A stretch of 64,000 nt of DNA from Epiperipatus broadwayi (lineage: Eukaryota > Onychophora > Udeonychophora > Euonychophora > Peripatidae), in assembly GCA_028023455.1 (NCBI GenBank), contig JAQFVV010006274.1, positions 930,001 to 994,000 of the forward strand, given 5' to 3'. The position numbers were made by a program, and so were the translations under genes. Positions 59,420 to 64,000 of this stretch are shown piece after piece. Each line of letters opens with the position of its first letter. Positions within the stretch are counted from its first letter, which is position 1. Under the pieces are notes generated by a model. The model saw nothing but the letters and a program-made list of their open reading frames with translations. It was not told the DNA's origin and searched no databases.

Positions 59420-60868
59420 CAGGGGTGGCTAAGACATGGACTGCAAGGTTTCTGAAGTTGATTGCTTAATTTCTTTTTTTTTTTTTAAAAAATTTGCATC
59501 TAATTTATTTTAATACAATTCTAAACAATTTTCTTTTTTTTTCTTTTTAAAATCCAGAACCAGCTCTAGAAAATAATTATTTATAAGTAAATCAACATGG
59601 ACAAATTGTAATACTAGAGTGAGCTGAGGTTATTTAAATTTTTGTCTGGTGAAGTTTCTTATTAGCCAGATTGAGTAAAAATTTGAATGATTTGATTGTT
59701 AAATATGGATCTAGCCTGTTTCCTTTCAGAATGCATAATAATCAGAATTATTTTAATGTATCTTCTAAAAATTGAATTATTTTATATTTCATTTGGTTAA
59801 CTGTGTACAAAAATTTAAAATAATATTAATAACTGAAGAAAAATATAAGAAATACATATGAAAAAGAGCCTGCAATAAAACAAAGGAATTATATTTTAAC
59901 CAATCATAATGTGAAAACACCAGTGATTTCTTGCGTCTTAGAAATTACTATCGCTGATTATTTACTTCTGTTGTATTTTCTTCATGTAAAATTAAATATT
60001 TTAAATAAAAATGTAAATCTAACCACATTATTTGTCAATATGGTGTAAAAAGTAATCATAAAATCCCTAAATATTTATGAAAAATAGTTGCATTTTGCTA
60101 GTTATCACTCAATGTCATTAATATGCAAATGGCGTCAGGGTTATTCACTTGTCTTGAATAGTGTTTGTAAAATTTAAAAATCTTCAAATTAAAGTTTATA
60201 TTTAGATAAATTAATGTAAAAACTTAATTATGAAAGTGAAAAATTTTATTTATGCTCAAAATCTATTATGAAAGCCTAAAACATTTTGGTTCGAGTTCTG
60301 ACTTTGGCAGTTAAAAATGCCTGGAGAACAGTGCTTTGCAGCACCTTATAAGGGAAAAGAGGCGAGACTATATACAGTAGACCACAATCAGAAATTGATT
60401 TTTTGCAAAAAATACTGCCAATAACAGATTTGTTTGAAATTAAAATTTTAAATACTGGTTAAACTATAAATTTATGATGAAATAAGCCTAAAATGCAACT
60501 AAAAATGGCCAAGAGATGGCGCAAAATGTAGAAATTACATTCTTTTTTGTAATAATCACTTTTAATTAATAGTCATAATAAAATGTCTTCCGACAGTTCG
60601 TATTTTCGAGGAAAGAAATTCATCATTTCGTAAGTACCTTCTAAAAACTTCAATATTTGTGAGTATTTAAAAAAAAGTTTGTCCACCCCTGGCGCAAAAT
60701 GTAGAAATTACATTCTTTTTTGTAATAATCACTTTTAATTAATAGTCATAATAAAATGTCTTCTGACAGTTTGTATTTTCGAGGAAAAAAATTCATCATT
60801 TCGTAAGTACCTTCTAAAAACTTCACCAATATTTGTGAGTATTTAAAAAAAAGTTTGTCCACCCCTTG
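59420..60868. mobile_element. non-autonomous hAT-like element
   Basis: It begins CAGGGGTGGCTAAGAC and ends, read inward, CAAGGGGTGGACAAACTTT, a typical hAT terminus. The flanks TATATAC and TATATTC resemble each other but do not give a clean 8-bp duplication. The body is AT-rich and has no transposase. A box-B-like GGTTCGAGTTC lies near 60,289, so a SINE remnant may be inside. Confidence 0.7.
60519..60862. repeat. 172-bp tandem duplication of the right end of the hAT-like element
   Basis: GGCGCAAAATGTAGAAATTA through AAGTTTGTCCACCCCT occurs at 60,519-60,690 and 60,691-60,864 with few differences (CGACAGTTCG against TGACAGTTTG). The terminal CCACCCCT is therefore present twice. Confidence 0.9.
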
Positions 60869-60879
60869 TATATTCTGAA

Positions 60880-61105
60880 CTTTAGATGTAATTAGAAGGG
60901 ATTTGAACACAGACTTCAAAATCTTTTCAGCTATCCACTTCATCTTATATAACTTTTACACATAACCACAATATATATATATATTTGAGTTTGTTTATCT
61001 TTTTCAAGTGTATGTGGTCATGTGAATCAGTTATATAAGATGGAGTGGATAACTGAAGGGAGTTTGAAAGTCTGTGTTCAAATTCCTTTTAATTAGATCA
61101 AAGGT
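60880..61105. repeat. inverted repeat (foldback) of R2 ends
   Basis: GATTTGAACACAGACTT, AGCTATCCACTTCATCTTAT and ACACATAACCAC at 60,900-60,970 pair with GTGGTCATGTG, ATAAGATGGAGTGGATAACT and AAGTCTGTGTTCAAATTCC at 61,013-61,087. The arms are about 85 bp with a spacer of about 40 bp that contains TATATA. Confidence 0.85.
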
Positions 61106-61109
61106 CAGT

Positions 61110-61620
61110 ATATACATTATGCTTGTAGTCAGACATTACATATTCAGCCTGGATTCTGCCTATCCCTCTTCTGTATATGTAATGGACATATTAATGTTTA
61201 ATATATGAGGGTTAGAGTGACTTAGAGTCAACATGAGTTTGACAACAATATTGGCATCAAGAAGGTCTTTGAGCATTTCATCATCAGATTTTCAATGATA
61301 TGGATGTCTGAATAGTTGGAAGGTGGAAAAGATTGAAGCCTGTCCATTAATGTCTGAAGATTTACTATCTTAATATAAATGGAGCACTGATTAGATATAT
61401 AAATGTATGGGAGATGAAAATCTGGACCCACTGATGAGTACTGGTTTAGCATGAAATACTTTATAATTGGAGATCATTTATCTTTTTCACATGTATATGG
61501 TCATGTGTATCCATTATATAAGATGGAATGAATAGCTGAAGGGAACTTGGAAGTCTGTGTTTAAATTCTCTCTAATTACATCTAAAGTGCAATATATATA
61601 TATTATACTTGTAGACAAAC
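61110..61620 (+). repeat. dispersed repeat R2, direct copy, with a second end unit
   Basis: The body at 61,110-61,476 is followed by a repeat of the arm sequence: TTTATCTTTTTCA.(A)TGTAT at 60,994 recurs at 61,477, a 483-bp direct spacing that carries through ATAAGATGGA.TG.ATA.CTGAAGGGA to GCTTGTAG/ACTTGTAG. R2 may therefore exist as a tandem or an LTR-like pair. There is no coding frame. Confidence 0.65.
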
Positions 61621-61639
61621 GTTATGTTTAAATTTGTAA

Positions 61640-63870
61640 TTTAAAAGTAATATGCCTATCTTATTTATCTTTATGTGATTTCATTAAAATGGAAAAATAA
61701 ATGCTTTGTGCACTCAGATTTTCTTGATAAATTTCTAAGTAAATTATTGATAGAATTATTATTTATTACATTAATAAAATTAACTGTAAAAATTCTTGCA
61801 GGCACTCAGCTTTATATATGTAGATTATGTCTTTAAATTTATCCTGTAGATTGTTTTTATAAATACTTTGAATATATTTATATAAGTAGGAATGTTTTTG
61901 TGCTTGTATGTGTGCATTGCAGTTACTGATTAATATATTTTTGAAGTCTGGTAAGAATTTAAAATTAATATATTGTTGCAATATAGAACTCTGACTATTA
62001 GAGAATCATAAATAAGTCAACTATTTTTATTTTATTTCTGTTAGATAGTAATATACATATTTTTGAAGAGTTATCATTGTGACCTTTCTTTTAATACATG
62101 CATTCTTTGAACAATTACTGTCATTGTGGTTAGTGTATGTAAACTTTAGGTTGGAAGTGAGTAGTCAGTCACATACCAAAGACTAAACTTTGTCACATTT
62201 TTCTTTAGTGATGCACCTTGCCAGGGTGGTGTATTGTGGAAATCTGATCTGGCAGTTTGGAATGCTAGAGATCATGTTGGTCACAGACAGGGGTTGAATA
62301 GCAACAACAGTCAATATTTTGCATATTTGTTGCAACTTTCGAAGACTTGTTAATCATATTTTATGCCCTGGTTGTCAGAACTAATTGATAGTTGGCCAGT
62401 GGGAGGGAAAGGAGTGCTTGGCTAGACTTTTGAGGAGCTGTGGACTCAGTGCAGTTCATAGAAGTTAGAACTGCTCAGTAGGGGCATGTTTCTTTGCAGA
62501 GACAGCCACTCAGATTTGTTTGGGTGGGACAATTCTAGTTAGAAATAAAAATGAATGAGGGGAGGATATTAAAAGTTTTGTGATGAGTTCTTTGTGTAAG
62601 ATTGATAAAGAAGAAACATTTAAATAAATGATAACTTGTTGAACGATCTATTATTGGGCAAAATATTTAAGTTATGCTAATGTGTCAGGTACTCCAAGAA
62701 TGAAAAGAAATTTTAAATCACTTGTCAGAGTACTTTTAAAAATTGAATATGGTAATAAGGGGGTATTTGTAAAAAATAATGAGTCAAGTTTTAGTTGTGC
62801 ATGTAAATGTAATATGTGGGAAAGTAGTATATTATGTGTGGTTGTTGATTTTTATCCTTACATATATACGCGTGAGTGACAATATATATGAGATAGTGTT
62901 AGTTTTACTTTTAGAAAGTATAGAAATAAATAAAACTAATATGTAATTGTTGACCATTACGCACGTTTTTTAAGTATACTTCGCTATCAGTATTCTAGGC
63001 AATAGTAGAATTAAATTGTTTTTAAAATCGTTTTTATTTACGTATGATTTTATAAAGCTTGACTACCAAGAATCTTTTGAGAAATTAAAAGTCAAACATC
63101 AAGATTAAAAAAAAATGTTCATCAACAAATTCATACTACATATAAGTTTGCGTTTCAAGGGTCCTTACTAAAATTCTTCCAGAGTCTAGTATTCAAGATA
63201 TACTGAAAATTAATTATATAATTAATAAAAAAGAAAAATTAAACATGATCTTAAATTTTTGAGTCGTTTTTGAAGAAAAATATATATTAAAAAACCAATC
63301 AGAATTAATACAATAAATACACAAAATTATGTATCTGTATGCGTCTGTATATGCACATATTTAATTTGGGAAACAAAATTTCTGATAAACTGTAACTGTA
63401 AAAATATATTTGTGAGTGTATGTATTCATATATTATTTATTGCCAACTTAAAACAATGTATTAATTAAAAAATACAGCTCTTCTGATTTTTGTTTGGTTT
63501 TCATTCTGGATTTTAAGAAAAAAAAAAAAAAATCAAAAATACTTAAAACCATTATTTAACATTTCTCGCATTTCAAACAAATGAATGGAAATTGCAGAAA
63601 AAAAGACAAACAACTAAGATGCATTTTTATGTGACCAGCACTCTTCACTTAAATCTGATTACAAATTTTTCTCAAACGCTTCATCAATATCATTATTTGT
63701 CTATCATATATAGATAATATTCCATTTACAAGTGCTATATTTCTTACATGCATTCATTGAAGAACATTAATTTTAGATATATCATTATGAATTATTTATT
63801 AGATTTGATGTTATATTTATTTTAAATCTAATGTAGGCTTAATGAATATTTATTAAAGATCAGCATATTT
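61640..63870. other. unassigned DNA with a less AT-rich island at 62,150-62,540
   Basis: The island has an acceptor-like TTTTTCTTTAG ending near 62,209 and an open stretch (DAPCQGGVLWKSDLAVWNAR). I do not recognise it. The rest is AT-rich with homopolymers (63,519-63,532). Confidence 0.3.
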
Positions 63871-63881
63871 GTTATTAATTA

Positions 63882-64000
63882 AAGGGGATTTGAACACAGA
63901 CTTTCAAGCTTTCTTCAGCTATCCACTCCATTTTATATAACCGAAACACATAACCACATACACGTGGAAATGATAAATGTTCTCTAATACACTTATTTCA
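63882..64000 (-). repeat. third R2 arm, cut by the window end
   Basis: GGGGATTTGAACACAGACTT, CAGCTATCCACTCCATTTTAT and ACACATAACCACATACACGTG match the left arm at 60,897-60,972. It then runs on to GATAAATGTTCTC as in 59,048-59,060. Confidence 0.8.

Noticed and set aside
61432-61465. Hammerhead-ribozyme-like core: CTGATGA, a short hairpin (GTACTGGTTTAGCAT) and GAAA.
   Set aside because: The related R2 copy at 59,075-59,100 keeps the hairpin and GAAA but not CTGATGA. I could not pair stems I and III or place the cleavage triplet. Chance is the simpler reading.

Overview
The window looks like a stretch of intergenic or intronic nuclear DNA from an AT-rich animal, most likely an invertebrate. 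I cannot name the species. The base is eukaryotic: no operons or ribosome-binding sites, long poly-A/poly-T and TA-rich stretches, and almost every recognisable coding fragment belongs to a eukaryotic transposable element. The elements seen are Penelope-like, RTE-like and CR1-like LINEs, Gypsy LTR elements, hAT, piggyBac and pogo/Tigger-like DNA transposons, foldback elements and tRNA-derived SINEs. All coding copies are broken by stops and frameshifts, so I see no intact gene. A titin/twitchin-type muscle-protein fragment shows that the host lineage has bilaterian-style giant Ig/Fn3 proteins.

Layout, left to right. 1-734: half of a pogo-like TIR element. 1,150-2,985 (minus): a broken Gypsy-type element in which a Gag-like coiled coil and the integrase C-terminus flank an Ig-Fn3-Ig fragment of a twitchin/titin-like protein. 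3,519-4,720 and 12,529-13,440: two copies of one unclassified repeat that carries a minisatellite. 9,330-11,425: a Penelope-like element with RT and GIY-YIG nuclease, next to an inverted LINE remnant (11,450-12,500). 13.4-21.1 kb: mostly unassigned AT-rich DNA with a few exon-like islands. 21,160-24,564: a complete but decayed hAT element with TIRs and an 8-bp target duplication. 24.8-27.3 kb: a degenerate repeat pair and a TIR element holding a tRNA-Gly-like sequence.

27,590-32,645 (minus) is one RTE-type LINE split by two nested insertions. A foldback element sits at 28,585-28,900 between 12-bp target duplications. A pogo-like element sits at 30,158-32,201 and itself holds a second foldback element at 31,493-32,127. 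An hAT remnant of the ZBED/FAM200 type (32,690-34,640) and another pogo-like copy (34,763-36,067) follow. 36.3-43 kb holds a three-unit tandem repeat, TIR elements linked to tRNA-derived SINEs, a further MITE and a piggyBac pseudogene. 43,760-46,360 is a CR1-like LINE with an SGNH-esterase-like ORF1. A possible LTR, the fourth pogo-like copy (48,391-49,403), a minus-strand Gag remnant (50,960-52,040) and a plus-strand Gypsy pol (53,030-56,040) come next. The right end is built of repeats in inverted orientation, interrupted by a non-autonomous hAT element (59,420-60,868).

The elements do not cooperate in a pathway. What the window records is a nested insertion history. The most unusual item is the gag/twitchin/integrase chimera. 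Next come the foldback family with long, variable target duplications, the TIR-SINE composites, and repeated tandem duplication of transposon right ends.
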